Positions 1 to 9,023 of a DNA stretch of 64,000 nucleotides are shown here, piece after piece. Origin of the DNA: an uncultured Prevotellaceae bacterium (GTDB lineage Bacteria > Bacteroidota > Bacteroidia > Bacteroidales > Bacteroidaceae); assembly GCA_946188395.1 (NCBI GenBank), contig CAMHUU010000007.1, positions 29,808 through 93,807 on the forward strand, in the 5' to 3' direction. The stretch's first letter is position 1, and the number at the start of each line of letters is the position of its first letter. The notes beneath the pieces are model-generated. The model was given only the letters and a program-made list of their open reading frames with translations. It was not told where the DNA came from and ran no database searches. Both the position numbers and the translations under genes were made by a program.

Positions 1-1777
1 CAAACGAGGCACCGACGGCGCCCAGACGATCACGGTCGACGAAGGGCAGCGAGTCGGCAGCAAAGTCGATGGCTGCTAGATAGTCTTGCATACATTGTCC
101 CGTCCAGTCACCTGAGATTTCTTCCTTCCACTCTTGTCCGAAACCGGGCAGTCCGTGACGGTTAGGAGCCACGACGACATATCCGTTGGCGGCCATCATC
201 TGGAAGTTCCAGCGGTAAGACCAGAACTGCGATACAGGACTCTGCGGTCCACCCTCGCAGAAGAGCAGGGTGGGGTATTTCTTGCCTTCCTCGTAGTTGG
301 CAGGCAGCATGACCCAGACGAGCTCTTTCTTGCCGTCGGTAGTAGGTACCCAGTATTGCTGCATCTTGCCGAAGGAGAGCTGTGAGAGGATGTGGTCGTT
401 CTCGTGGGTGAGCTGAAGGATGTCTGCGGCAGAACCGCTGGCCACACGCTTTTTCGTATATGGAGTGACGAGGAAGATGTCGGTGGGGTGACTCAGGCTC
501 TGGCGGGTAGCCAAGATCTGCTGGCCGTTGTTGGCCATCTGCAAACCGGTCCAGTCGTCCCAGGTCTCGGTGAGCTGTGTGACTTCGCCCTTCTGGCTGG
601 CGGCGTACATGTTGCAGCAGCCGTGCCAAACGCTGAGGAAATAGAACTGCGGGTCGGAAGCTTTTACCTTCTTGCCGCTGACAGGGGCCCAGCAGAAGGC
701 CTCGACGTCGCTCTGCCAGTTGAGATAGCGCTTGGTGCCGGTGGCTAGGTGATAGATGCACAGACGGTTGAGGTCGGCCTCATACCCATCGCGCTCCATC
801 GAGAGCCAGGCAATATATTGTCCGTCGGGCGAGAACTGCGGGTTCTGGTCGTAGCCGACGTTGTTCTTCAGATTCTCAGGGGCATTGACAGCCTGGATGG
901 CCAGCGTCCGCGTGGGGTCGACCTTCGGGGCGACATAATCGGCAGGCTTGCACAGATTCTTCGTTGTACGTGTTGTGAGATCGTACAGGTAAATATCGGA
1001 GTCGGTCGAGATGGAATACTCCAATCCTGTCTTCTTGCGACAGGTGTAGGCAATGGTCTTCGAGTCGGGGCTCCAAGCTAACTGCTCGATGCCACCGAAG
1101 GGCTCCATGGGGCATTCGTAGGGTTCACCATCGAGGATGTCGGTCATGTCAGAACCGATGGTAAAGCCATCTGTCACCGAACAGATAAACGGATGCTGGA
1201 TGCTCTCGACATAGTGGTCCCAATGGCGGTACATGAGGTCGGTGACACGACGGCCAGTAGCTTTAGGCAGGTCGCTGGGGTTCTCCTTGATGACCTCGTG
1301 GAAGGGAATGCTTTTGAGGATAATAACCTGTTGGCGATTGGGCGAAAACTTAAAGCCCTCGACTTGGCCGTCGGTCTTCGACAGCTGCTTGCGGTCTGTG
1401 CCGTCGGTCTTCATGCTCCAGATTTCACCACCGCTGATGAAGGCGATGGTCTCGTTATCGATCCAAGTGGGATCGGACTCGCTTTTCTGGCTGGTGCTTA
1501 ACTGCTTGTTGTCGCTGCCGTCGGCATTCATTACACAGATGACCTGGCGGCTCTTGTTGGCCTTTACACTATAGTAGCCTACTTGATAGGCTACCTTGCT
1601 GCCATCGGGCGAAGCCTCTGTGGCACCGATGCGCCCCATAGCCCACAGGGCCTCAGGCGTCATCATGCGACTGCCTAATTTGATGTTACTCTTTCCTATC
1701 ACGTCGTTCTCTGATGCCTTAATGGTAACGGGCACTGCCAATAGCAGTACCGTCACGAAAGTCAATATTTTTCTCAT
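1..1777 (-). CDS. S9 family serine peptidase (DPP5-like), C-terminus cut by window edge
   Basis: This gene runs off the left edge; 592 codons are visible from the ATG at 1777. An N-terminal signal peptide (MRKILTFVTVLLLAVPVTIKA) points to export to the periplasm. The middle contains TolB/propeller-like repeats such as EASPDGSKVAYQ and VMNADGSDNKQLS, the usual N-terminal propeller of prolyl oligopeptidases. The last visible residues are GAVGAS followed by F, which matches the nucleophile elbow (G-x-S-x-G-G) of S9 peptidases, so the edge falls right after the catalytic serine; the Asp and His of the triad lie outside. By family it should trim dipeptides or short peptides from periplasmic oligopeptides. 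A TACCTTTG box lies 21 bases upstream of the start. DPP5 rather than another S9 branch is inference from the propeller wording. Confidence 0.85.
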   Translation of the reverse strand, partial: MRKILTFVTVLLLAVPVTIKASENDVIGKSNIKLGSRMMTPEALWAMGRIGATEASPDGSKVAYQVGYYSVKANKSRQVICVMNADGSDNKQLSTSQKSESDPTWIDNETIAFISGGEIWSMKTDGTDRKQLSKTDGQVEGFKFSPNRQQVIILKSIPFHEVIKENPSDLPKATGRRVTDLMYRHWDHYVESIQHPFICSVTDGFTIGSDMTDILDGEPYECPMEPFGGIEQLAWSPDSKTIAYTCRKKTGLEYSISTDSDIYLYDLTTRTTKNLCKPADYVAPKVDPTRTLAIQAVNAPENLKNNVGYDQNPQFSPDGQYIAWLSMERDGYEADLNRLCIYHLATGTKRYLNWQSDVEAFCWAPVSGKKVKASDPQFYFLSVWHGCCNMYAASQKGEVTQLTETWDDWTGLQMANNGQQILATRQSLSHPTDIFLVTPYTKKRVASGSAADILQLTHENDHILSQLSFGKMQQYWVPTTDGKKELVWVMLPANYEEGKKYPTLLFCEGGPQSPVSQFWSYRWNFQMMAANGYVVVAPNRHGLPGFGQEWKEEISGDWTGQCMQDYLAAIDFAADSLPFVDRDRLGAVGASF

Positions 1778-1797
1778 AATTATCGATAATTTGCGTG

Positions 1798-1805
1798 CAA
1801 AGGTA
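1798..1805 (-). promoter_or_regulatory. -7 box (TACCTTTG) for the S9 peptidase gene
   Basis: TACCTTTG on the minus strand, 20 bases before the ATG at 1777. It matches the Bacteroidota -7 consensus TAnnTTTG. No clear TTTG is seen at -33. Confidence 0.6.
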
Positions 1806-1847
1806 CAAAAAATCTGAAACTTATGCATGAAAACTTAAAAGTTTTTG

Positions 1848-1855
1848 TATCTTTG
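1848..1855 (+). promoter_or_regulatory. -7 box (TATCTTTG) for the SpoIIE-type phosphatase gene
   Basis: TATCTTTG on the plus strand, 31 bases before the ATG at 1887. This box makes the in-frame TTG at 1845 an impossible start and supports ATG 1887. Confidence 0.6.
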
Positions 1856-1886
1856 CAACGAAAATGTGACAATAAGTCAGATAATT

Positions 1887-3938
1887 ATGAATAAGTCAAG
1901 GCTTTTTCGTGTCGTTATAGTACTTCTTTTGGAGGCGATGTGCCTGTCGTCGTGCCGGTATGCCCGTCAGCGTGAGATTCGTGCCAGCCGTGCTGACAGC
2001 GTGATTTTTGCGGTAGGCGTTACGATGGATTATGAACGCATGCGTGTCGTGGTAGACAGTTTTGAAATGGAAGGCGACATCTCGGCACTGAATGCAAACC
2101 GCTGGCGTGGCGTGTCGTACTACCGACAGGGCCAGTACCGCATGGCGGAAATCTGCTATCGTAAGGCGCTGGACAATGAAGTAAAGAACGATCTCGACCA
2201 GCTGAGCTATAACAAGGTAGCGCGCCGCCTGTCGGAACTGCTATTGGTGAAGGGCGACTATGAAGGTGCTCTACAAATAGCTATTCCTGCCGTCAAGAAG
2301 ATGGAACAGACGGGCATCGGCTCGGATATTGACTACGCCATACTTCTGAATAATATCGGCTGCTGTCAGCTGAATTTGGGACAGGACAAAGAAGCCAACG
2401 AGAGTTTTATTACTGCTCGCGGACACTATGCTAACCGCTGGCAGTCCGACACGACGAGTCGCGGATTCCAAGAGGCTGTGATAGGAACGGTTTATACCAG
2501 CCAGGCCTATATCAATACCCGACGTTATGCGGAGTCCATTTACTGGATAGACCGTACGGAAATGCTGTTGAATAAGTATCGTCAGCGTTCGGATGCTCGC
2601 ACGGAGTATTTTGATGAGTATCAAGGCCGTATAGAGATTATGCGAGCTGTTGCTTTAAGTAAGTTGGGCAAGAAAGAAGAGGCCGCTGCGGCCTATGAAC
2701 GCTTCCAGAAGACAAACTATGCCGAAACGCCTGCCGGACGTATTAATGCCAACGACTATCTGACAGTTGCCGAGCGCTATCATGAGGCAGCGTATAATTA
2801 TCGTTTCCTCGATCAAGCGCTGAACGACTGGGGCATGGAGTTGTCGCTCGATGCGCTGCAACTCTACCGGTTGCCCAAGTATCATGCCAACGAAAAGGCG
2901 GGACGATTTGATTCCGCTCGTGTGGAAGGCATGCGTATTCTGTCGATGCTCGATTCAGCTATTACTGGACAGAAGATTAGTGCTATTGCCGAACTGGCTA
3001 CCATCTACGACATGCAGGGCAAGGAAGCCGAAATTGCCCAAAAGGAGATGGACCTGACGAAACAGCGATTGTTGGCAACTGGTGTTGCCTTATGCTTGCT
3101 GACAACGTTTTTCGTTATTTTCACACTTCATCGGCGCAAAGCCACTCACCGTTTGCAAGATGCCCATAGCAAGCTGAAAGAGGCTTACGACCAATTGGAG
3201 GAGACGACGCAAATTAAGGAGCGCATTCAAAGTGAGTTGCGCATTGCCCGTGATATCCAAATGTCGATGGTGCCTAATGTCTTCCCAGACCGAGAGAATA
3301 TCGACATGTATGCCGCCATGACGCCCGCCAAGGAAATCGGCGGCGACTTGTATGGCTATCAGCTGTTGGGCGACGATCTCTATTTCTGTCTGGGCGACGT
3401 GGCAGGCAAGGGCGTGCCAGCCTCGCTGTTTATGGCCCAGGCGAACCGCATGTTCCGAACACTTGGGTCAGAACATATGAAACCTGCCGATATTGCCACG
3501 CGTATGAATAATGCGTTGACGGAGAATAACGATCAGGGCATGTTTGTCACGATGTTTATGGGTCTGATTGACCTGAAGACGGGACGTATGGACTATTGTA
3601 ATGCCGGACATAACCCTCCCGTCATGGGCTATCCCCCTCAGTTCATGGAGGTTGAGTCGAATGCACCTATTGGCTTGTGGCCAGGGCTTGAGTATGTCGG
3701 TGAAACGATTGAAAATATCAAGGGCATACCCCTGTTTCTCTATTCTGACGGACTTAACGAGGCTGAGAATAAGGAACAGGTCCAGTTTAGCGACGAACGC
3801 ATTCTCGAGATATTGAGCGACCAGTCGTTGGACAATGCGAAGAAGGTAATCTTGAAAATGATGGATGAGGTAAATAAACATCGTAATGGTGCGGAACCGA
3901 ATGACGACCTGACGATGATGTGTTTGCGAATAGACTAA
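1887..3938 (+). CDS. lipoprotein with TPR repeats and SpoIIE-type PP2C phosphatase domain
   Basis: The 683-residue product begins with a lipoprotein signal peptide ending in LSSC, so the N-terminus is likely lipid-anchored outside the inner membrane. Residues about 55-330 are helical TPR-like repeats (for example YYRQGQYRMAEICYRKAL). A membrane segment near 395-414 is followed by a coiled coil (SKLKEAYDQLEETTQIKERI) and a cytoplasmic SpoIIE/PP2C domain from about 454. The metal-binding motifs are all present: GGDLYG, GDVAGKGVPASLF, YSDGLNEA and NDDLTMM. It therefore looks like an active serine/threonine phosphatase of a sensor type, as in partner-switching systems; its substrate is not visible, and no anti-sigma kinase or STAS gene is nearby. 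An upstream in-frame TTG (1845) overlaps the -7 box and is rejected as start. Confidence 0.85.
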   Translation: MNKSRLFRVVIVLLLEAMCLSSCRYARQREIRASRADSVIFAVGVTMDYERMRVVVDSFEMEGDISALNANRWRGVSYYRQGQYRMAEICYRKALDNEVKNDLDQLSYNKVARRLSELLLVKGDYEGALQIAIPAVKKMEQTGIGSDIDYAILLNNIGCCQLNLGQDKEANESFITARGHYANRWQSDTTSRGFQEAVIGTVYTSQAYINTRRYAESIYWIDRTEMLLNKYRQRSDARTEYFDEYQGRIEIMRAVALSKLGKKEEAAAAYERFQKTNYAETPAGRINANDYLTVAERYHEAAYNYRFLDQALNDWGMELSLDALQLYRLPKYHANEKAGRFDSARVEGMRILSMLDSAITGQKISAIAELATIYDMQGKEAEIAQKEMDLTKQRLLATGVALCLLTTFFVIFTLHRRKATHRLQDAHSKLKEAYDQLEETTQIKERIQSELRIARDIQMSMVPNVFPDRENIDMYAAMTPAKEIGGDLYGYQLLGDDLYFCLGDVAGKGVPASLFMAQANRMFRTLGSEHMKPADIATRMNNALTENNDQGMFVTMFMGLIDLKTGRMDYCNAGHNPPVMGYPPQFMEVESNAPIGLWPGLEYVGETIENIKGIPLFLYSDGLNEAENKEQVQFSDERILEILSDQSLDNAKKVILKMMDEVNKHRNGAEPNDDLTMMCLRID

Positions 3939-3940
3939 TA

Positions 3941-3974
3941 AAAGAAGTGACTTCTTTCCAGGAGTCACTTCTTT
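3941..3974. terminator. bidirectional intrinsic terminator
   Basis: A perfect 12 bp inverted repeat (AAAGAAGTGACT at 3941-3952, AGTCACTTCTTT at 3963-3974) with a 10 base loop lies between two convergent genes. The stem ends supply T-rich tracts in both directions, so it can stop both the phosphatase transcript and the long leftward operon. Confidence 0.8.
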
Positions 3975-3993
3975 GTATTGCTTTCTTTAAATC

Positions 3994-4608
3994 TTATTTC
4001 TTCATGTCGAAACCGAGGCGGATTCCGTCGTAGTTCTTGCTGAGGTCGCCCACCTTTTGAGCGGTTTGGTTTCCGCTGAGCGTTGCCAGTACCTGCAACA
4101 CCTGCAGCAGTCTCTTCGACTCGAAAAGCAATGCGATGCCACCGTATTCGCGTTTGGCATAGCAGTTGACGCTGAGCAGCAACCCCTGCAGAGTCACCTT
4201 GGCCTGGGCTTCGTCGAAAGACCATGTGCCACTAAAGCTCTTGCCTGCGATGGTTGCCCTGAAGGTCTTGTCCTCGTTGAAGACGACGCTGGTGTTCTGC
4301 GCTGAGATTCCAGCCTGTTGGAAATAGGGCGTCAGTTCCTGTTCGATTTTAGTGGCAGCCACCTCACCACCAGCCTTAGCTAGCAGGTTCTCGCTAGTAA
4401 AGGCCACACCAGGGCCATTATATTTCCAAGTACCGATGAGTCCCTTTTCGGACACTTTGTCGAGTCCGATGACGCTGGTGAAGATGTTACCCACGGTGCC
4501 TCCGCTTCCCATGGTTTGCAAGAATGTGCCGGCACCACAGGAAGAGATGGTTGCAACCATTAGGCCCAGCAGGCAGACGGAGGAAATAATTAAATAGCTT
4601 TTTTTCAT
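3994..4608 (-). CDS. small lipoprotein, DUF4923-like
   Basis: The 204-residue product has a lipoprotein signal peptide (lipobox around ISSC, residues 14-18 or so) and a lipocalin-like body: GLIGTWKYNGPGVAFTSE, then a second strand pair NEDKTFRATIAGKSFSGTWSFDE. This layout matches the DUF4923 family as I remember it; function is unknown. Its ATG (4608-4606) overlaps the clpC stop codon as ATGA, so it is the last gene of the leftward operon and probably translated by coupling to clpC. A longer reading from 4668 would sit inside clpC and lacks a signal peptide, so the ATG at 4608 is preferred. Confidence 0.75.
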   Translation of the reverse strand: MKKSYLIISSVCLLGLMVATISSCGAGTFLQTMGSGGTVGNIFTSVIGLDKVSEKGLIGTWKYNGPGVAFTSENLLAKAGGEVAATKIEQELTPYFQQAGISAQNTSVVFNEDKTFRATIAGKSFSGTWSFDEAQAKVTLQGLLLSVNCYAKREYGGIALLFESKRLLQVLQVLATLSGNQTAQKVGDLSKNYDGIRLGFDMKK

Positions 4609-7145
4609 AATGTATCCGTTTTTGCAGTAAATGATAGCTCTTCTTTGTCGGCCACTTTGTCGATGCATATCGTAGCACCAGCAGGAAGTTCTTCGTTGAC
4701 AATCATCTCCGAAATACCATCCTCGATGTATATCTGGATAGCACGCTTCAAGGGGCGGGCACCAAACTGTACGTCATAGCCCTTTTCAGCCACGAACTCC
4801 TTGGCACTTTCACTCAGCTCAACCTTGTAGCCCAGCTCGTCGATACGACGGAAGAGACTCTTCAGCTCGATGTCGATAATCTGTTTGATAGCCTCTATGT
4901 CCAACTGGTCGAAGGTAATGATTTCGTCCAAGCGGTTCAGGAATTCGGGTGAGAATTGCTTCGACAGCGCTTTCTGGACAATCTGGCGGGCATGCTCTTT
5001 ATCCTGTTCGTTGAGCATGAGCGACGACGACTTGGTGTTGAATCCCACACCGCGACCGAAGTCCTTTAGCTGGCGTGTACCAGCATTCGAAGTCATGATG
5101 ATTACGGTGTTGCGGAAATCCACGAAACGCCCATTGCCATCGGTCAGGCGACCTTCGTCGAGCACCTGCAGCAATAGGTTGAAAACGTTGCCATGAGCCT
5201 TCTCGATTTCATCAAGCAGCACGATGGAGTAGGGGTGACGGCGCACGCGTTCCGTCAGTTGGCCGCCCTCCTCGTAGCCTACATATCCCGGAGGGGCTCC
5301 AATGAGTCGTGACACATTGAATGACTCTGCGTATTCGCTCATGTCGATGCGTATTAAAGCATCGGCAGAACCGAACATAAACTCTGCCAGTTTCTTAGCC
5401 AGATAGGTCTTTCCCACACCGGTCGGCCCCAAGAACATAAAGGCGCCAATGGGGTGGTTGGGTTCTTTCAGTCCCACACGGTTGCGCTGGATGGCACGAA
5501 CCATTTTCTCGATGGCTTTGTCCTGTGCGATGACGTGCGACTTCAGCTCCTGAGCCATGCCCTTCAGTCGGATACCTTCCTCCTGGGCCATGCGCTGAAC
5601 TGGGACTCCGCTCATCATCGATACCACTTCAGCGACATCCTCTGCCGTCACTCCCTCGCGGACATCCACCTCGCCGCTGAGCCATTTCTTATTCAGCTCC
5701 TGTAATTCGTGCGAGAGTACCGTTTCGCGGTCGCGATAGCTGGCGGCAAGCATGAAATCCTGATTGCTTACTGCCTCTTGCTTCATCTCCTTGACCTGCT
5801 TGATTTCTCTTTCCTTTTCTGTTATTTCGGGAGGGATGTTAGCATGCTGCAGATGTACGCGAGAGCCTGTTTCGTCCATCGCGTCAATAGCCTTATCGGG
5901 CATGAAACGGTCGTTGATGTATCGGGCTGTCAATTTGACACAAGCCTCGATGGCTTCGTCAGTATACGTCACATGGTGGTGATACTCATAGCGGCCCTTG
6001 ACGTTCTTCAGAATCTGCAGCGTCTCGTCGTTGGTGGTTGGCTCTACCTGTACCTTTTGGAATCTGCGCTCCAGGGCACCGTCTTTCTCAATCGAGTTGC
6101 GGTACTCGTCGAGTGTGGTGGCGCCGATGCACTGTATGGTACCACGAGCCAAGGCAGGTTTCAGAATGTTGGCCGCATCCATCGTACCGGCAGCTGAACC
6201 AGCACCAATCATGGTGTGTATCTCGTCGATGAAAATGATGATGTCAGGGTTCTGTTCCAATTCCTTGACCAGCATCTTCATGCGTTCCTCGAATTGTCCG
6301 CGATACTTGGTTCCAGCGACAACACCAGTCATGTCAAGTGTAATCAGTCGTTTGTTGAAGAGCATGGGCGAACAATGGCGCGAGGCAATCATCTGGGCCA
6401 GACCCTCGACGATGGCACTCTTACCGACACCGGATTCACCGATGAGGATGGGATTGTTTTTCTTGCGACGTCCTAAAATCTCGATCACTCGTTGTATTTC
6501 CTGCTGGCGGCCCACACAGGGGTCGAGTTTCGATTCCAGGGCCAGCTGTGTCAGGTCTGTACCGAAATTGTCCAAAGCAGGCGTCTTCGATTTTGTCTGT
6601 TTGGTTTGTGTGGTGGTCGCTTTTCCAGCGGAAGAGCCACTGGATACACTACCAGAAGCGTCGTTCTGTTCTTCTTCGTCGTAGTCCTCCTCGGGCAGTC
6701 CTATACCGTTTGTAACGCTGAGCATAGTCAGCGCGTCTTCGTAATTCATATTATTCATTTCCAATACTTGTTTGGCTCCGTTTTCTGTGGAGTCGTGCAA
6801 AATGGCAAGCAGCACGTGCTGTTCTTCCACGCGGTTGGTGCGTTGCAGGCGTGCTTCGAGCACAGCCAGTTTCAGAATGTTGCTTGCCTTGTCGTTTAAT
6901 ACTAATTGTTGTGTGTAAATGGGCATTCCTATCTCGTCGTTCCGCACGCGAGTCTCCAGTTCGCTCTTGACGCTTTGCAGATTGATGTCGAGGCGTTGGA
7001 ACAGGTTTACTGTGGGCCCGTCTTTCATGCGTAGCATGCCAAGCAGCAAATGTTCAGGAGCCACACTCTGGCTGGCCAGGCGTGCTGCTTCTTCGCGTGA
7101 GAAAGCAAGAATCTCAGATACTTTTTGTGAGAATTGACTTGTCAT
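4605..7145 (-). CDS. clpC: ClpC/ClpA-type ATP-dependent Clp protease ATPase subunit
   Basis: The 846-residue protein has a Clp N-domain (1-145), an acidic then Ser/Thr/Lys-rich linker (about 150-190, unusually long), AAA1 with Walker A GESGVGKS near 235 and Walker B IIIFIDEIH, a middle segment with a UVR-like helix (KQEAVSNQDFMLAASYRDRE, near 450), and AAA2 with GPTGVGKT near 570 and VLLDEIEKAH. It should unfold proteins for ClpP or act as a disaggregase-like unfoldase in the cytoplasm. Length and the UVR motif favour ClpC over ClpB, which has a long coiled-coil M-domain. It lies 12 bases downstream of the double ABC ATPase gene and overlaps the following lipoprotein gene. Confidence 0.92.
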   Translation of the reverse strand: MTSQFSQKVSEILAFSREEAARLASQSVAPEHLLLGMLRMKDGPTVNLFQRLDINLQSVKSELETRVRNDEIGMPIYTQQLVLNDKASNILKLAVLEARLQRTNRVEEQHVLLAILHDSTENGAKQVLEMNNMNYEDALTMLSVTNGIGLPEEDYDEEEQNDASGSVSSGSSAGKATTTQTKQTKSKTPALDNFGTDLTQLALESKLDPCVGRQQEIQRVIEILGRRKKNNPILIGESGVGKSAIVEGLAQMIASRHCSPMLFNKRLITLDMTGVVAGTKYRGQFEERMKMLVKELEQNPDIIIFIDEIHTMIGAGSAAGTMDAANILKPALARGTIQCIGATTLDEYRNSIEKDGALERRFQKVQVEPTTNDETLQILKNVKGRYEYHHHVTYTDEAIEACVKLTARYINDRFMPDKAIDAMDETGSRVHLQHANIPPEITEKEREIKQVKEMKQEAVSNQDFMLAASYRDRETVLSHELQELNKKWLSGEVDVREGVTAEDVAEVVSMMSGVPVQRMAQEEGIRLKGMAQELKSHVIAQDKAIEKMVRAIQRNRVGLKEPNHPIGAFMFLGPTGVGKTYLAKKLAEFMFGSADALIRIDMSEYAESFNVSRLIGAPPGYVGYEEGGQLTERVRRHPYSIVLLDEIEKAHGNVFNLLLQVLDEGRLTDGNGRFVDFRNTVIIMTSNAGTRQLKDFGRGVGFNTKSSSLMLNEQDKEHARQIVQKALSKQFSPEFLNRLDEIITFDQLDIEAIKQIIDIELKSLFRRIDELGYKVELSESAKEFVAEKGYDVQFGARPLKRAIQIYIEDGISEMIVNEELPAGATICIDKVADKEELSFTAKTDTL

Positions 7146-7157
7146 ACACTTGCGATG

Positions 7158-8456
7158 TTACAAATACCGTGCCAAAAATTTGCGGTGTGTAATATTGGCA
7201 GGCAGTTCTTCGTGATAGTGAGTGACCATGATCATCGTCTTATTGCGGCGCTGGCAGAACGTTTCTATCACATCCTTCACTAGTCGGCGGTTCCACAAGT
7301 CAAGTCCGTGAAGCGGTTCGTCCAGTATCAATAGCTGCGGGTCTTTTACGAAGGCTCGTGCCAGCAAAACCAGTCGCTGTTCGCCACTCGACAGCTGCAG
7401 GAAAGGACGATCGGCCAGATGTTCGATGCCAAAGATGTCCATCCACCAGCGGCACGTGGCATAATCCTGCTCGTTGGGCACGGCATAGAGTCCGATGGAA
7501 TCCATCATGCCACTGGCCACAATACGAATGCATGGCAGGTTGCGCTTATAGGAGCGGTGCATTTCGGGCGATACATAGCCGATGTGTTTCTTAATGTCCC
7601 AGATGCTCTCTCCGCTGCCGCGAGGCTTGTCGAACAGCGTGATGTCGCATGCATAGCTCTGCGGATTGTCGGCACAAATCAGCGAGAGTAGCGTCGATTT
7701 TCCACTACCATTTTGTCCTGACAGCGCCCACCGCTCGCCATTCATCACGGTCCAGTCTAGATCTTTCAGGATGGTACGCTCGCCATAGCGGATGCAGACC
7801 TGTTTCATGTCGACTACCCGCTGGCAGTTATAGTCGTTGTCGTGATAGGGAAGCGATAATATTGCTTCATACTTAGCCTTTGACAATACGTGCTCGGGTA
7901 CGGGTTCCTGGGGAGATGTCTCGATGATTTCCGTCACGTATTCAGGCACATCGTCGGACTTGGCAATAACGAGTATGATTTCCATCTCGCGTTCCTGAGC
8001 CAGCACGAGCAGCAGCTGCTTTAGTTGGTCGCGCGTCTCGGCATCCAGTCCGATGAAGGGATTGTCGATGATCAGCAGGCGAGGATTGGCAAACAGCGTC
8101 TTCGTCAGCTGGAATTTGCGTAATTCCCCGCTCGAAAGGGTGATGATGTATTTGTCGAGCAGGCTGTCCATGTGGAACAGCTGATACAATTGCTCCTTCA
8201 TCTGGCGGCGTTCCTCTGTGTCTTCGCCTGCCAACAGGTAGGCACGCTGCAACAATTCTCCCGCCGTTGGTGTCTCGTGGTCGATATCGTGTTGGTTCCA
8301 GCGTAGTTGCAGGTAATACTGGCTGTCGACGTTGGGACCATATGAGTCGGAGAAAGCAATGTAGCGCACGCTGTCGGAGGCCAGCGTCTTGCGTAGCTGG
8401 TCGATGTGTTGTGTTTTGCCGCTACCATTTCGGCCTATTACAGCTGTCACCTTCAT
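7158..8456 (-). CDS. double ABC ATPase domain protein, ModF/PhrA-like
   Basis: 432 residues carry two ABC nucleotide-binding domains in tandem and no membrane segment. Domain 1 has Walker A GRNGSGKT, signature LSSGELRK and Walker B LLIIDNPF, in which the catalytic Glu is replaced by Asn. Domain 2 has GQNGSGKST, LSSGEQRLV and LLILDEPLHGLD with the Glu intact. The architecture resembles E. coli ModF, not ABC-F factors (no long linker). One sound and one degenerate ATPase site is seen directly; a role in stress, transport or repair is unknown. It sits between ruvC (12 bases away) and clpC (12 bases away) in the leftward operon. Confidence 0.85.
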   Translation of the reverse strand: MKVTAVIGRNGSGKTQHIDQLRKTLASDSVRYIAFSDSYGPNVDSQYYLQLRWNQHDIDHETPTAGELLQRAYLLAGEDTEERRQMKEQLYQLFHMDSLLDKYIITLSSGELRKFQLTKTLFANPRLLIIDNPFIGLDAETRDQLKQLLLVLAQEREMEIILVIAKSDDVPEYVTEIIETSPQEPVPEHVLSKAKYEAILSLPYHDNDYNCQRVVDMKQVCIRYGERTILKDLDWTVMNGERWALSGQNGSGKSTLLSLICADNPQSYACDITLFDKPRGSGESIWDIKKHIGYVSPEMHRSYKRNLPCIRIVASGMMDSIGLYAVPNEQDYATCRWWMDIFGIEHLADRPFLQLSSGEQRLVLLARAFVKDPQLLILDEPLHGLDLWNRRLVKDVIETFCQRRNKTMIMVTHYHEELPANITHRKFLARYL

Positions 8457-8468
8457 ATCTCTTTCCTC

Positions 8469-9023
8469 TTACTTCTTGACTCTTTCTTTGTTTTTCGTCA
8501 CAAAGTCCTTCCAACCCTTGTAGTGGGCCTGACTCTCGGGACGGTTCATCTGCATAAAGTGACAATAGGCAGCCCCTAAGGCATCGGTGGCATCCATGAA
8601 TTTCGTCAGGGCTTCCTTGTCGAAGTTCAGGAGCCGTTGCAACATGCCGGCCACTTGTTCCTTCGAGGCGGCACCATTGCCCGTGATAGCCATCTTGATT
8701 TTCATGGGGGCATATTCGTGTACCGGCACGCCATGATGAATAGCTGCAGCAATGGCCGTACCCTGTGCCCGTCCCAACTTCAGCGTAGTCTGGACGTTCT
8801 TCTGCAGGAAGGGCGCCTCGATGGCCATTTCGTCGGGCAGATAGCCGTCGATGATACCTGTTACCCGTTCGAAGATATGTCCCAGCTTCAGATAGCCGTC
8901 GGCGAACTTGCGCAGGTCGATGACGCCCATCGTTACCATTTCTGCCTTATTGTCGGTAACCTTGATGACGCCATATCCCATGATGTTCGTTCCTGGGTCG
9001 ATACCTAATATTACTTTCTCCAT
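8469..9023 (-). CDS. ruvC: crossover junction endodeoxyribonuclease RuvC
   Basis: 184 residues, the usual RuvC length. The N-terminus ILGIDPGTNIMGYGVI holds the first catalytic Asp of the RNase H-like fold; AIEAPFLQKNVQTTLKLG holds the conserved Glu and Phe wedge region, and FMDATDALGAAYCH the C-terminal acidic pair. It resolves Holliday junctions as a dimer. The start codon at 9023 overlaps the end of the upstream GHL10 gene by 13 bases. ruvA and ruvB are not in this window. Confidence 0.95.
   Translation of the reverse strand: MEKVILGIDPGTNIMGYGVIKVTDNKAEMVTMGVIDLRKFADGYLKLGHIFERVTGIIDGYLPDEMAIEAPFLQKNVQTTLKLGRAQGTAIAAAIHHGVPVHEYAPMKIKMAITGNGAASKEQVAGMLQRLLNFDKEALTKFMDATDALGAAYCHFMQMNRPESQAHYKGWKDFVTKNKERVKK

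Noticed and set aside
1845..1886. N-terminal extension of the SpoIIE phosphatase from TTG 1845
   Set aside because: It overlaps the TATCTTTG box and would hide the lipoprotein signal peptide.
7158..9023. ruvC-ABC-clpC as a new defence or repair module
   Set aside because: Each gene is a housekeeping-type family; tight packing within a long mixed operon is enough to explain the order.
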